64,000 nucleotides of DNA from Steinernema hermaphroditum (GCA_030435675.1 CM059623.1:13610092-13674091), one strand, 5' to 3'. Counted from the first letter of the stretch, positions 1-12,430 are shown. A program made the numbers and translations. The notes: generated by a model from the letters alone, not told the origin.

Positions 1-3000
1 TATTTTGATCCTCTCGGACGTCAAAGTATGTTGGCTATTTCATAAATGACATATTGAGCAAAATGATAACATAACGTCAAATCTACAAAAATTGAAATAA
101 TTCTGTAGTTGCAGCTGTTCAGATTCTTTCAATTTTTTGTGAACGATAAATATTGGTGTGGCAATTTCGAGATTTGGACGTGCTTTTAGGATGTGGATGC
201 CTTAACCATTGACTCAGTTATGTCCGGTTTTAGTTCTTGCTCTGGTTCGGTTTTGTGTGGTTAAACAGGCTAATTATTAAATGAATATTATTGGACATTC
301 AAGGACAGTTATGCTATGCACATATCCGGCTTTTTTTCATAAATAAGTATGATACGACGGTTTCCAAGTTGCCTGCACCGAAATATGAATCATCAACGTC
401 TAGTGTCTAGTTCACTTAAACGGAAGTGCTTATGTCTTTCCGGTACGTAGTGGCTCGGAGGCTTTCTTCCCTGTTAGTCTGTTTAAACAGGATGTTGCGT
501 CGCCAACATTTTCATATTAGAATGATGATAGGTCTTCTAACTAAAAATTTGTCAGCAAAAGCACAATTTGAGTGCCGTCTGGAACGAAATCTCCTATAAA
601 CTCAAATTGGATTTAAGTGTTTTCCCGTTTTCTCCTAAATCAGTTTTCCATTCAGCCTATCAATTCGCCAAAAAGGGCATATCGTCCCACCAAATGGGGG
701 TTGTTTGCGGAACTCGCCAGTTCGGACAAATCGAAAACTTTACATCATCGAACTGGTTTATTCATGATTTCGTGAGATTTGTGTACTTGGTTGAAGCGGA
801 AGTGTGAAAGGCTTTCAAAGAAGGAAGATTCGATGGATAGGATATGACGAGGGGTTGTGCCGTGCTATCCATCGGTATGGATCAAATTTTGTATTTGTAT
901 TAGTCATAGATTGAGTGTAAGAATATACATCCCAGGCCTTGTAGAAGAGGTGACTAATCGCGAGAAGGGGTGATTTTCGGCGTCTTGTGATTGTCGCTTT
1001 AAATGGCGCACCCACTATTCCAGTATCTAGTCAACGAATAACTCATATAATCACCGACCATGAAGATCGCACAAGGATGATGTTGTGCTCAACAAAAAGG
1101 TCTTTTCTTAAAATGCGAGGTCCAAAATCAAAAAATTAGATCGCGCACAGCTTCCGCTACTCATCAGCGATGGTCATTCAGCTAGAAGTCCAAAAATCAG
1201 TGATGATGACCCTCATCTTGGATGCTGAGCACTGCGGAGATTTATTCATGATTGCATGTTCCTGAAGGCGAGGTGCGCGCACTACTTAAAGTGCAGACGT
1301 TATGAAAAATTTAGGTAGTGGAGGTCACACCCATAAACAATGGATCTCGCCCTTTTTGTGCCCATGCGATGGGCCCTAGTGCCCAAGTGAATCAGATCCA
1401 AATAATTGCAACTACAAAACGGTGGCTTACAGAATTTGAAAGAGCTGCAAGAAAGCATAAAAAGCTAAGAATTGGGAGACTCGAACCAAGGACGCTTGCA
1501 TGTTTTTTCCAAGGCCCTGCTGAGATCTATGTAAATGCTGGTGCTTATACCACGGTACTTGACGTCTTGCTGGGAATAGCTCTTTTACTCAACAAACCTT
1601 TTTGCAAAAACGAACAAAAAGCTGAGTTCTTTAGTCTTTGACCCATCAGTCCAGCCCTCATCGGGGATGCCTAGACCAGGCTGCCCTACTAATTTCGGTT
1701 TTTTTTTCTGAACTGAGGGATTTAAACCACAGCAAAGACGCGTACTTATAATCCACCCACTTCGAGTTCATCCTCAGCGCCGTGTACTAAATTATAAACA
1801 TAAGTAACGTTTCACTTCTCTGTATACATTGAAATTCCCTTCACAATCGACAAAGAAAACACCTTTTTAGGATATAGACTCTTTTTAGATGTGCTTCTAT
1901 GGGAAGACCACGTTGAGAGTGACTAAATAATGTGTGTAATTGTATAGTGCTGATTTTCATTTTCCTATTCACACATTTCCAATTATCATATCGTGATGGA
2001 TAAGCTCTGATGGCGGGGAGAATGGAAAGTGCATCTTAAAATGGGGGATGTTTTGCTGTGAATTTAAATTAGCTGAGAAAGATGGCGTTTTCTGCGACCT
2101 TTGCTAAGCTCATGGAAATGAGAAAAACAACTGTCGTACTCTTTAAATCTTCTAGTGCTGAAGGCCTGGATCATCGGGGCGCCGTAGTTACACCGTTTCG
2201 CCAAGAAGACAATCAACATAGCCCGACCACTCGCGCCGCCAGGAGAGACCGAAGTCTCGCTGAAACCTCTAAGCCCGTGCCATCAGCTGCTCAGATGATG
2301 AGATTCCATTTCACCTGCTATGACACACTGCAGCGCCTAATCGGGATTGATCTCTTCCCTGGAAGCCGCCGAAGATACACTGAAACTTTGACGTCTCCGC
2401 CGCCAGCCGAACCGGAGATTAGGTCCGCTCCGTTCGTTGTTCTTCACCGTTTGCGCTTCTACCGGAATCAGTTCTTAGCATCTCCAAATTAATGGCATCG
2501 CTTTCAGCTCCGACATTGCGCCCCGTGACGAAGAAAGGAGATAATCGACGGCTACGGTGCGATATTTATCCACGGTAAGCCTTTGATTATTGAAGAGTAT
2601 AAACTCGGCAAAAATAAAATCCTCATCCCAATCCGGTAATCCCTTAAGCGACACAAGCCATAGACGCGAGGACAGGTGCCTTTTAAGTCCTGATGTATTC
2701 ATCCAAAACATGTTTTGGTGTTGACTACGTGGATCAAAAGTGCAGAATAGAACATGCTAGGAGATGTGAACTTGGCAAGTCCAGACTACGTGAATGTTTC
2801 TAAGCAAAAATGGCTTTCAACAAAGTACACGACAACGCAGTACTATAAAAAACTTCGCTTTGAGTATATAGCTTTCAAAAGTGTACCACTACCCCAAGCA
2901 GAATACTACTAAAGCAGTGGTTCGAAAAGACCTCGCACTTCCAAGAAACACATGTAAAAACAATCTGTAGGCAAGACCAATTTTTCTGCGAACTACTGAA

Positions 3001-4310
3001 CACAAATCTGATTAGGAGATTCGAACTTTCAGTGATTACGTTTAACAACAATCGGCTTCAAAGAAAGCTTTAGGCGATGTAGTAGGAGACAAGCTCTCCC
3101 TAGTGTCGTACTCTCGATGTACGTATTAGACTCATACCTAATGAATGTCACGTAAGAATGCTACCAGTTTGGGCAGGTTGACTGATTAGGTCATCTTTTC
3201 ATTCCGATTAAAATACAAAGAAAAGACAGAATTTAGTTCGCAGTCTACAGTATCCGCATGGTCTTCGCAGTGCCCTGGAATGCCTTCATATGATGAAGCA
3301 GTGCCACTGAGTCACATGGCGTTCATTGGTCACCAACGTCCAAGTGACAAACAACGATGTCTCAGCGGAAGCCGGACGAATCAGATAAGCGCAAAAAGGA
3401 AGGAGATTTCTGCATTAGATATCAATCCACTATGGCTTCAAAACATGCGTCTTCGATAAAAAAATCGGTCTTCGCCAGATGTCTGACTTCGCGCACCTGA
3501 CAAAGAAACAAAGGGATGAAAACAATAAGTTGGACAAAAAACAACCTTAGGGCTTCCGCGAAAAAGTTAAGAATTCCAGACGGCTTTGCATAGAAACAAA
3601 GGGGCTATACGGTAGAATTTTATTCAGGATTGAGAATAAAAGAAGTCATCTTGGTATCCGTCGACAATGGAAATTGCACTCTGATGGGGGGTTTGGCACT
3701 TTTCACTATAGTGAGTTCCAAAAAGAGAAATTTTGAGGCCGCATAGGGTATCTTAGAATGGAACAAATCCGTCAGTTGAACTACAATGTCCTCTGGTAAT
3801 GTTGTGTAATGAAGAATGGAGACCGAATCGCGATTTTGAAGCCATTTCACATGTACTCCAGCAGTTTTTGAGAGATTTCCAGTTCAGCAGAACATAGTAA
3901 AAACAGAGACCTAAGACGTTTCAGAACGAACAGGAACCACTAAATTCTGTATCTACTGTTAGACTTGCTGCTCTAGGCTAAGTCCAGGTTGAAAATTGGC
4001 TGTATATCATATATTTTCGGTGTTTTTAGAGACATACGATCCTTCACTCATTAGAGAATTGCGAGTTCTACAATATGTTACCAAAATTTCACTTCACCCG
4101 AAAAAGGTTTGCCTCAATTTTGCCCGCTTCCTTCAGACCTGCTGGTTGAGGCTAACAAGAGATCATTCTGAAGTGTCAGAAGCCGATCGAGCTCAAACTT
4201 TGGGGGTTATAGTGATTAGTGATTTCCCAAAATGTCTGTTGGCCATGCTGGTTCAGGCACAAGAGTACCGCTCACATATTACCCGTAAGGACAGATAGGG
4301 GTTCAATTAG

Positions 4311-4369
4311 TCCACCCGGTTAGCTCTTTGACTGGAAAGCGTAAGGTAGCGGGTTCGATTGCCGGGATT
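4311..4369 (+). pseudogene. tRNA-like relic, internally deleted
   Basis: The sequence starts like the intact Lys tRNA of this window (CACCCGGTTAGCTC) and ends with a B-box GGTTCGATTGCC. The anticodon arm is largely missing between them. It therefore looks like a truncated tRNA copy or a tRNA-derived repeat end rather than a working tRNA. No acceptor stem can be closed. Confidence 0.4.
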
Positions 4370-5184
4370 TCTAAAAGATCAGAGATGCTTTGTCTCCTTA
4401 CTTTCCTACAGGTCCACTCTCAGTTCAGTATATCAGGAGAAGAACACGATTACGAATAAGAAAGAAGCTGAGACAAGCTTTCCATATACAACACAAATAC
4501 ATGTATGACCATTTGCCAAGAAATACAACTATGTTGATCATAGACCGCTTCCAGCGTAAGTGAACAACGGTCGGCGTGAGATGACAACTAGAAAGTTCCC
4601 ACAAAAGGGCGCGTCCTCGGAAAGCGGAAAACAACGATGACTCAAACGGTCGTCAGCTTCCCGAGAACCAAGCTCCGCGCAAAAATCTCCGCAGATCACA
4701 TGAGTCAACGCGAAATTGCGCATAATTATGGAGATGAATGTGTCCGCGGCGAGGACACGCGCGGCATTAATCAGAATCGATAGAATTGCTGAGATATTCG
4801 CGCTGTATGTAGAAAACGGCACAACCGACAAAGCGACCGCCGACGGCGTGTGTGTCATGTGCCGCGCCGGATGTGTTTGCCGAAGGCGCGCGGCCATATT
4901 ACTCAATCATTTGTCTTGTTATTGGCTCGGCCGCTCCTCGGGTAATTGACTCGCGGCGAGAGGCGACGACGCAAACCGGGAGAGGAAGAAGCACCAGTGG
5001 ATTTTTTAAATGTAAATATTGACATGGGGAACGGGAAGTTTGGCATTTTGTGTTGAAATGGGTAATTTAAGAAGAGATTCGCCATGGATAACTGCTAGCA
5101 GCATGAGTTTTGCGAAAATCGGAAAAGAGTAACATTCCAAGTCCTATGTATAGAAGACATAGTGGCACAGAACCGCTCGCTGTC

Positions 5185-5256
5185 GAACTGTCTGTGTGGT
5201 TCATTGCGAACGTGTCCGACTTGTAAACCGGCCGGGGTCGGTTCGACGCCGTCCCG
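5185..5256 (+). pseudogene. Degenerate tRNA-Thr-like relic
   Basis: A perfect B-box, GGTTCGACGCC (5240-5250), follows an anticodon-loop-like CTTGTAA (5219-5225) flanked by CCG and CCGG, resembling tRNA-Thr(TGT). The anticodon stem needs a bulge, and the D arm and acceptor stem do not pair. I read it as a decayed tRNA copy; a scan with a covariance model would settle it. Confidence 0.3.
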
Positions 5257-5630
5257 GGTCACTTACAATCAATGGACATCACCGACATAAAGAAAATTTG
5301 CCATTGAACCTTGGAGTAGCAATTTCTGCAAAACGTCCTAGATCGCGCAAAGTCAACGACACAAGGTAGAAACTCTGCAATCTCCATTATAAAAGTCGGG
5401 CGCGGCGCAAAACTACGGTATTTTGGTGGTCCCACCACGAGGACCTTGCAAACCCAATGAAATTACGGCGACTATAGTTGCTTCTCCGTTCGTATATTCT
5501 CCTTTGTTCTGTGAATTTCAATTGTCTTATGATGCTATCACAGTCACACATCCTCAGTTAGCGATGCACTCACGCGGATGGTTTGCTAATGAATCCTCTA
5601 ATATTGAAATATGTCTCATAGTCACTGGCG

Positions 5631-6578
5631 ATGAATGACCTTCCCTACGCGTTCTATGAATCTGTATTTTGGGTTGGATGCACTACGCGAATCTTCGCGA
5701 TTTCGTATCTATCCATAACTGCCCAAGAATTGTCGGGTAACATTGGAATTGTCGCGCAGCAGATGACACCGATGTACAGATGTCATCTCGTTGTTGTTAG
5801 GAACAACGGAATAGTCGATGAGAAACGTTGGAATCGAAGTCTTAGCGAAGTACCCAAACACCTCTGGATCGAGAAAGATAAATTTGTCTATTGCGTTGCA
5901 TTGCGTATTTACGCGAGTGACGAAGACCGTGTTCGCAGCGAGATCATCGATCGGATCGCCTTTCCCAATGCCGTGTACTCCTTAGCGTTAAAGACAGCCA
6001 CCGTTAGTAAGGCTTGGATCGACTGGGCATGCAAATGCGAGCGACTAACGAGATTAAGAATCTGTAAAAAACTCGACGAAGAAGCTATTGTACTTTGTAA
6101 GAAACTCATCGAAATTGGGCGCCTTACCGAATTGCGCATCGAAAACGGGGCGTTTTCAGAAGGAGTGATGGAAATGGCGAAGCTATCGCTTACTCAGCCG
6201 CAATTCCAGTCTCTGCATCTTATGGATGATGGTCATCTCAATGATCATCTCAAAGAACTTCTAGCATTCTGGTCCCAGAATAAGGAAACACTTCGAGGCA
6301 AAGATTTGTTTTTCAAAAGCACAAAAAATGTTTGGTTCTTGAGGAAGAATTTGAAGCGTTGCGCTCGTGAAGAATTCGATCCAATCGGCAGGCACCACTT
6401 ATATTTCCCGCGCTCCCTCTTCGGAAGACCGTCGCACCCTTACAAGCTGAAGTACGGTAGAGACGACGGAGACGGCCACTGCGCCTACATGCTTTTCGCC
6501 TGTGAGCCACGGAAACCGAACGTGGATGAGATGAGTTATTTCGCGGAGACGCCAGCGATTGGAATATTGTTCATGTAA
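5631..6578 (+). CDS. F-box-like lineage-specific nematode protein, tandem copy 1
   Basis: Single-exon gene of 315 aa with a clear ATG. I do not recognise a named family. The N-terminus (MNDLPYAFYESVFWVG) resembles the degenerate F-box start of large nematode-specific families, in which an F-box would recruit SKP1/cullin ubiquitin ligases; that function is inference only. Conserved blocks shared with the copies at 7229, 53794 and 61812 are the ELSGNIG region (about residues 34-40), the WIDWACKCERLTRL region (about 131-144), FWSQNKE (about 210) and a C-terminal block with YFPRSLFGRPSHPYKLKYG. The protein ends GILFM. AATAAA lies about 30 bp after the stop. No signal peptide or membrane segment is visible. 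It stands in direct tandem with the next copy, and the homology extends upstream into the 5' flank. Confidence 0.8.
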   Translation: MNDLPYAFYESVFWVGCTTRIFAISYLSITAQELSGNIGIVAQQMTPMYRCHLVVVRNNGIVDEKRWNRSLSEVPKHLWIEKDKFVYCVALRIYASDEDRVRSEIIDRIAFPNAVYSLALKTATVSKAWIDWACKCERLTRLRICKKLDEEAIVLCKKLIEIGRLTELRIENGAFSEGVMEMAKLSLTQPQFQSLHLMDDGHLNDHLKELLAFWSQNKETLRGKDLFFKSTKNVWFLRKNLKRCAREEFDPIGRHHLYFPRSLFGRPSHPYKLKYGRDDGDGHCAYMLFACEPRKPNVDEMSYFAETPAIGILFM

Positions 6579-7228
6579 ATCGCTGTTTTGGTTAATCTGT
6601 ATTTCGCTAATAAATCTTAGAGCAGATGCGTGCTATCTGATCTAAATGGACTTGTGGAGTAAAGCAAAAAGGATTAAGATAGTTGTCTTTGTTGTCGTAA
6701 AGAGAGTGGCACAATATAAAGTGCGATGTACCCATGAGTACGTTGGGATTACGGTAATCTGTATCGATGTACTCATTCTTTATCAACCGATCCGATCAAT
6801 GGGGACCGCTATTAGTTCCGTTGTTCCCAAAGTAATTCACCCAAACAAAAAAAGATACCCTAGGGCAGTAGCTCAGTTGCGCAGCTAGCTTCGCAATCAC
6901 TTTTCCACTGTTCAGGCGGCCTTAAATTAAATATCAACAAACACGTTTTTCGTCGAAATGAAGTTCATCATGGCGCAGATAGTCGTTGCGGCCGGTAGAC
7001 TGGGAACGATGATCCTGCTGGCGGCACGAACTTCGCAGTTTCAGTGGGATTTAGACTTCTCGGGACTGTGTTGGTATTCTTGGCGAGATGGTGCAACTAT
7101 GGATCGCGGTCATCTTATGATGCTATCACAATCATTGAACTGCGATTAACTCAATTAGCGATGCACTCGCGAAGATGTTTCGCTATAAAAGCCTCTGATT
7201 TTAGAAACGTGTCTAACAGTCCGTGGCG

Positions 7229-8155
7229 ATGAATGATCTTCCCTACGCGTTCTATGAATCTCTATTTTGGGTTGGATGCACTACGCGAATTTCATTGCTA
7301 TGCAGAACTGCCCAAGAATTGTCGGGCAATATTGGTATTGTCGCGCACCAGATGACATCAGTGTTCAAATACAATATCGTTGAAGTGAAGAACAACCGAG
7401 TATTCCGCGAGAGACGCTGGGATCGAAGTAACAATGTAGTACCCGAAAACCTCTGGATCGAGAACGATAAATTTGTCTATTGCATTGCATTGCATATTTA
7501 CGCGAATAACGAAGAACAGGTTAGCAGCGAGATCATCGATCGGATCGCCTCTCCCAATGCCGTGTATTACTTAGTGCTACGGACAGCCACGGTGAGTAAA
7601 ACGTGGATCGACTGGGCATGCAAATGCGAACGACTAACGATATTAAGAATCTACAAAAAACTGGACGACGAAGCGATCGCCCTTTGTAAGAGACTCATCG
7701 AAATTGGGCGCCTTACCCAATTGCGCATCGAAAACGGGGCGTTTTCAGAAGGAGTGATGGAAATGACGAAGCTCTTGCTTGCTCAGCCGCAGTTCAAATC
7801 TTTGCGGTTTGCGGAGGATGGTCATCTCAAAGAACTTCTATTATTCTGGTCCCAGAATAAGGAAGCACTTCGACTAAAAGATTTGTATTTCGACAACTCA
7901 AATCATGTTCGATTCTTGAGGAAAAATTTGAAGCGTTGTCCTCGTGAAGAATTCGATCCAATCGGCAGGCACCACTTATATTTCCCGCGCTCCCTCTTCG
8001 GAAGACCGTCGCACCCTTACAAGCTGAAGTACGGTAGAGACGACAGAGACGGCCACTGCGCCTACATGTTCTTCGACTGTGCGCGACAGAAACCCCACGA
8101 GAGTGAGATGAGTTGTTTCGCGGAGACGCCAGTAATTGGAATCCTGTTCACTTAG
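7229..8155 (+). CDS. F-box-like lineage-specific nematode protein, tandem copy 2
   Basis: Single-exon gene, 308 aa. An in-frame GTG lies two codons upstream, but the ATG at 7229 aligns with the start of copy 1, so I chose it. Block order matches copy 1: MNDLPYAFYES, ELSGNIG, WIDWACKCERLT, FWSQNKE, then the LFGRPSHPYKLKYG block, ending GILFT. Relative to copy 1 it lacks a four-residue stretch in the central DGHLND region and a few residues near the start. About 103 bp encoding the C-terminal block (7944-8046) is identical to copy 1 (6364-6466), while the middle has diverged more. This suggests recent gene conversion or functional constraint there. Role unknown. Confidence 0.8.
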   Translation: MNDLPYAFYESLFWVGCTTRISLLCRTAQELSGNIGIVAHQMTSVFKYNIVEVKNNRVFRERRWDRSNNVVPENLWIENDKFVYCIALHIYANNEEQVSSEIIDRIASPNAVYYLVLRTATVSKTWIDWACKCERLTILRIYKKLDDEAIALCKRLIEIGRLTQLRIENGAFSEGVMEMTKLLLAQPQFKSLRFAEDGHLKELLLFWSQNKEALRLKDLYFDNSNHVRFLRKNLKRCPREEFDPIGRHHLYFPRSLFGRPSHPYKLKYGRDDRDGHCAYMFFDCARQKPHESEMSCFAETPVIGILFT

Positions 8156-8167
8156 AATTACCTAGAA

Positions 8168-8225
8168 TTGTCGCGCACCAGATGACATCAATGTTCAAAT
8201 ACAATATCGTCGAAGTGAAGAACTA
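8168..8225 (+). pseudogene. Fragment of a third F-box-like copy
   Basis: About 58 bp just after copy 2 repeats, with very few changes, the internal segment of copy 2 at about 7338-7395 that encodes the IVAHQMTSVFKYNIVEVKN stretch. There is no start, stop or flanking homology, so it is a leftover of unequal exchange within the tandem array. Confidence 0.7.
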
Positions 8226-9666
8226 CCTAGCCAAAAGCCAAACTGAAATTTTTTGGTACATAACATGCGCCGATTCATGAGTCGTAACATGCAAACCTAA
8301 ATCTGTAAAAGTACAAAATTTAGGTTGTCTCTCATTCTGCTTTTTTGGTTTGTCGTAGGAAATAAAAACTACTGTATTTATTGGCAAACAGAGTGTTGAT
8401 GACTTTTGAGGGATCACGCCGCAACTCAATTATTCATAAAACTACATAATAATGCATGCAGACGTCAGAGTCGTTACGAATAGAGCGCCAGTCAAGCCTA
8501 TAAATATTTTACTTCTTCAAATTTGTTTCCGTCGCTTCCATAAATGGTTATTGGAAGGTTTTCATTTGTCCACAACAAGGTTTTATCGTAGCTATCAACA
8601 AGATAGTCTATCTTAGCCAGTGCGAAACGCGGTGTTTACCGCCAATAAGACGAACCATGGAATCAGCAATTTAAAAAAGTGCAAAACATGGCGTTTACCA
8701 ATACGATTTGAGATTCGGATTCGACCACCCAACTTGATCATTAATCATTAGTTTGGCGTACTTCATGACTACCATTTAAGTAGCTGTCAGATTTAGGAAT
8801 CATAAATCACCATCGAGATTATGGAGTAGTAAGTTCGATGTTCGGTCTGAAGAAGTGGAGGAAATCGGAAAACCAACAAGGACTCCATCTGATAAACAGC
8901 GTTGCAACATAGCTAACGTTAGGCCACTTTATTTCTAATATACCTATCGGTAAAACGTGCAAAAAGCGGCCAAAATCTCCCTTAACTCCCTTGAGATTCC
9001 TGCTTTCGTGCTTTCAATTAGACGGTCACGCTACGAAGGGTTTCCGAGAAACGTTTGATGTTTACCACTTTGAGGCTCTTGGCGTTCGTGGCACATTCCC
9101 AAAATCGCCTCACCAATCCCGAAAGCGACTTCATACGTGATTTGCACGATTTACTCCGGAAAGCACTCTGTCATAAAAACGACACATTCCTTGTCGGCAC
9201 GTTTTCTTGCGGCCCATATCCGGCGAAAATTAAGCATTTGCTGCTCGACTTGCTCGATTCAATTAGGCGTATCCTAATTGGCCAGCGGCGCTCGATTGCT
9301 TTCGGCGTGTAATTGGCCTTTGCACGTCGGCTCCAAAGAGAGGAAAACGCCAAAATTAGGATAGGAAAGGTCGTCGAAAGCGTCCAGCAGAGATGATAGC
9401 GGTTCAGGTGTTCCGCTTGGTTATATAGGTCGATAATGCGTACATATCACCTTTGGTACTGTTGTTATGATAGCTGAAATTTAATGGGAACAATGATAGC
9501 TGCACGTGGTCAAAAGAATCATCTTCCATGGCAAGGACCGCTAAATAGTAAAGTAAAGTATCCGGTAAAGTAAATCAATCGATGTCGAAGTGGAAAGTTT
9601 AGTGGAAAACGATACATTTCTGATCGCACCATGACACGTTTTCCTGCGGCCCATATCCTGCAAATC

Positions 9667-9873
9667 GCATCAGGCGAAAGATCGTGGAAGGGTGGTCGCC
9701 AAGAGATACGCCGTATCGTATTGGAAAAGATTGGAAAAGCGACCCTTGTTGATAGTGGTTCGAACGATGTTCCATTGCAGCCGGCGGAACACATTCCCCA
9801 GAGTTGCTGTGAAGAGCCTTGAGCTTATTGTATCATCTTGTCGCATTCCGCGTCTGATCTCAATCGCCACCAA
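9667..9873 (-). mobile_element. RTE-type non-LTR retrotransposon, reverse-transcriptase fragment
   Basis: The minus-strand frame reads IRRGMRQDDTISSRLFTATL followed about 35 residues later by an F-x-YDTAYLLA segment. This is the degraded equivalent of the GVRQGDTISPKLFTA...FADD palm motif of RTE/BovB-like reverse transcriptases; the catalytic FADD has become QYDT. No endonuclease domain or 3' tail is recognisable nearby, so this is a short dead fragment. Confidence 0.7.
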
Positions 9874-10889
9874 TTGGTCAGCTATATTTATGAGGGACCT
9901 GGCTTCACGGTAGATCTTCTGAAGGATCCATCAGTATGGGATCAGTTCCTTACCCACAAAGAGGGATGAAGTTGATCTGCATTTTAGTCAAAGAACATCC
10001 GACCGATAGCCCTACATTGTAAAGTCCAGTACTTGATCCTGTTTTGTGCATTATCGATAGCATACATGATGAAGCCTGGAATTGGGGATTGTTGCTAAGA
10101 CCAGATCTTATCAGTTCACTAGGGTTTGGATAATTGCGCCTGTCCTACGATGAAAGAGAAGTGCTCAGCCATAATCCAATCCAGTTCTGGCAACGTATGC
10201 ATGGTACTCAAATGTCTCAGCAACCGTGGATTAGTCATGGACTTTGACAGACGTGGTCATCTTTGTTCCCTTATTCATTATTATGTTGAGTGGTGGACCT
10301 AATACGGAAGAGGGTGGCGTAGGAGTTGGTTTGGAACAAAGACGAGACTCCTTCAATCAAGCGGATAACTCAGTCAGGCGGATGTTAACAACTTGAAACA
10401 TCAACATGAATGTTTACATCTTTTGCGTAGGATAACGAGCATTGTCAGCTTTGTTAGCTTTGCCAGTAGTAGCGGAAAACACCGTTTGTTTTTACATGAA
10501 AACTTCACATTCTGGGCGCCATTTGTTGTTTGTCATCGGTGGAAAGTGCGATTGCGTCACGGACAAAATGTGGAAATGAACTGATCAGTGAAATGGCACT
10601 AGATGCCCTTTGGAAATGTCTCCGTCGCCTTTGTGGTGACAAAGTGCTCAGCTGCACAGCCGGAAATGTGTTAATTGGATCACAAAGGAGAGTAATTGGC
10701 TACTGCCAGTATGAGTGCGATGTAAATACAACTGATGCACTCAAAAGAGGGGACGAAAAAAAAGGGGGGGGGGGACGAAACTGATTTTAATGCTTTGAAT
10801 GCTGTCTTGTTTGTCATTCAACGGGCCAAAAAAGATTTCGATTTCAGAAATTGGTGTAACGCCTTAAAAGAAAAGGTCTGTCTTTCATG

Positions 10890-10968
10890 GGCAGAGATGT
10901 CGACTAGGTGAAATTTCGCATCCCGATGGGCCGGAACCGGCTCCGACTACCGCTCTGGCATCTCTGCC
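10890..10968. repeat. Short palindromic dispersed repeat (copy 1)
   Basis: The 79-bp unit begins GGCAGAGATG and ends CATCTCTGCC, its exact reverse complement, with a GGCCGGAACCGGCTCC core. Similar imperfect units occur at about 13061-13112, 26716-26775, 35925-35975 and 44774-44840. It could be a very small MITE or fold-back element. Confidence 0.55.
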
Positions 10969-11055
10969 AATGGGGCTGAAAATACCCCGTTCCAAATGAT
11001 AAAGGACGTAAGAAACAAGTAAAACTGTGGGGTCTTTTACCCTGTGATCTTTTAA

Positions 11056-11328
11056 TCACCTCGGTGACTGTGCAAGAAGACCCTGGAATGGTGCGAGGCC
11101 ATCTTCCTCGATCATTTGGATAAGGATTGCCAAGGGTATAACCGAACTCCGAGATTCTGAGCGTTTGGATTGCTTGGACTGAAACGGAGAACGTGGAGTC
11201 GATGAAAGGGGAGAGAGACGGTCACCTATAGAGCGTGTTCTGGATCTGCTGGGGCTGAATCTGTTGGTAGGTGTTATAGTAGGTAAAACCTTGTTCTGAG
11301 TGGTTTTCTCTGGTAACGCCAACGCCAC
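11056..11328 (-). CDS. Possible terminal exon, Ser/Arg-rich protein (unrecognised)
   Basis: An open frame of about 90 codons. It has a Ser/Arg/Pro-rich middle (SPSRSRTRSIGDRLSPL) and an ordered-looking tail (VIPLAILIQMIEEDGLAPFQGLL) before TGA. The frame has no ATG at its head. It extends upstream to a CTCTCTTCAG acceptor near 11366, so it would be a last exon whose partners I could not place. No homology comes to mind. Codon use looks more coding-like than the surroundings, but a pseudogene is equally possible. Confidence 0.3.
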   Translation of the reverse strand: MALALPEKTTQNKVLPTITPTNRFSPSRSRTRSIGDRLSPLSSTPRSPFQSKQSKRSESRSSVIPLAILIQMIEEDGLAPFQGLLAQSPR

Positions 11329-12279
11329 GGATGAATACAGAGATAAACTGAAGAGAGATTCCTATGATATGATAGTTCTTTTCACAGTTATCATCAAGAT
11401 GCCTGGGTCAAAGGTGGCCTGCATTGAGATGCACAATGTATGAGAAAAATCAAGGCGATCGTTTTCAATACACACTATCGAGGAAGATGATCATATGACT
11501 GAAGATACAGAGAGAGTAACAGTACCAGAGACCGTCAAGAAGATGAAGAGGAAAATACAGGGTACTTCTGAAGTGTAAAATAAAAAAAAACGGATAGCAC
11601 TGCGGGTGTCAATATGATTGAGAGTTTATCACGTCTGCCGAAATTTGTTCGCTTCGGTGATTGATAGAAGAGAGCAGATGACACTAATGTGAGTCTGGCA
11701 GCGTTTGACAGTTCTATGTACAAGTCTTAGTATCATAAAACTTTAGATAGGGCTTCTAGAACTGTATAAACAATTTTCATAAAATTACGAGAAAAAAATA
11801 GTTTCAGGTAAATGAAAGATTCAACTAATAAGTGGCCTGCGCTTTTGCCACGACACTCGAAAAAATGTAAACATTGGGAAGAGGCCAAGAACGTAAACAT
11901 CAGTCTGATGGAGTTGGGACAAAGATCATCGTAGCCGTTTTCCAAGTGTAAGACGGGTTTTAAACAACTGACACCACTGGATAAAATGGTTCAGGTTTTT
12001 ATGCTCTTCCGAAACAGAAGTCCTTGATTGATATCCTGGGCGAGGAAACAGGTGCTGATGAGAAATTGGACATTTGTTGTGTGTTTCCAGAAGTACAAAT
12101 ATTAGGCGATAATTCTATGGTTGAGATCTATGAATTCATCTATTTACTGTTATTGTGTGATTAGACCAGCATCCTAATTTTCATAGAAGAGCGAGCGTCC
12201 AATATTATTTGCCCAAGGAAATTGTTCAGAAGATAAGTGCCCTCAACTCCGACGTCGTGCCCTGCGTCGAAGAAGGAAG

Positions 12280-12430
12280 AGAAGCAGTGATTACCTATGA
12301 CAACTGGATCTTCCAGCAAGACTGAGTCCTTGATGGCATTCGAAACGTGTGGGCGAATTGAAACATGCGACCATCGTTAAGAATACCAAGAAGCGTTTAG
12401 AGGCGATCATTTCGAGCAACCATTGAGATA
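12280..12430 (+). mobile_element. Decayed mariner-type transposase scrap
   Basis: The plus strand encodes YDNWIFQQD followed at once by a stop. This matches the NWxFQQDGAPAH motif containing the second catalytic Asp of Tc1/mariner transposases. Flanking frames are shifted and interrupted, and no terminal inverted repeat was found around it. Confidence 0.45.

Larger units (their letters stand above)
1..5411. other. Intergenic/decayed DNA without a supported gene
   Basis: No open frame here shows a family I recognise or a convincing exon chain. Short frames with a faintly coding look occur on the minus strand at 2475-2711 and 3620-3850 and on the plus strand at 1318-1641 and 3996-4298, but none has supporting splice signals or homology I can name. 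A GC-rich patch lies at about 4600-4990. Two tRNA-like relics are listed separately. Confidence 0.5.

Noticed and set aside
2082..2492. 136-codon plus frame (MAFSATFAKLMEMRKTTVVL)
   Set aside because: No motif, no flanking signals and basic/Ser-rich composition; it may overlap an unidentified dead repeat on the other strand.
6868..6900. GTAGCTCAGTTGCGCAGC, an A-box-like tRNA start
   Set aside because: No B-box GGTTCGA follows within tRNA distance and no stems form.
11040..11060. TACCCTGTGATCTTTT, another mir-10 seed-like word
   Set aside because: Seed match only, no hairpin partner.
11552..11575. TACCCTGTA on the minus strand, resembling the start of mir-10 family microRNA
   Set aside because: Only nine bases match and no complementary arm forms a hairpin. 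Mir-10 genes near Hox loci prompted the look, but this site is 15 kb from the homeobox.
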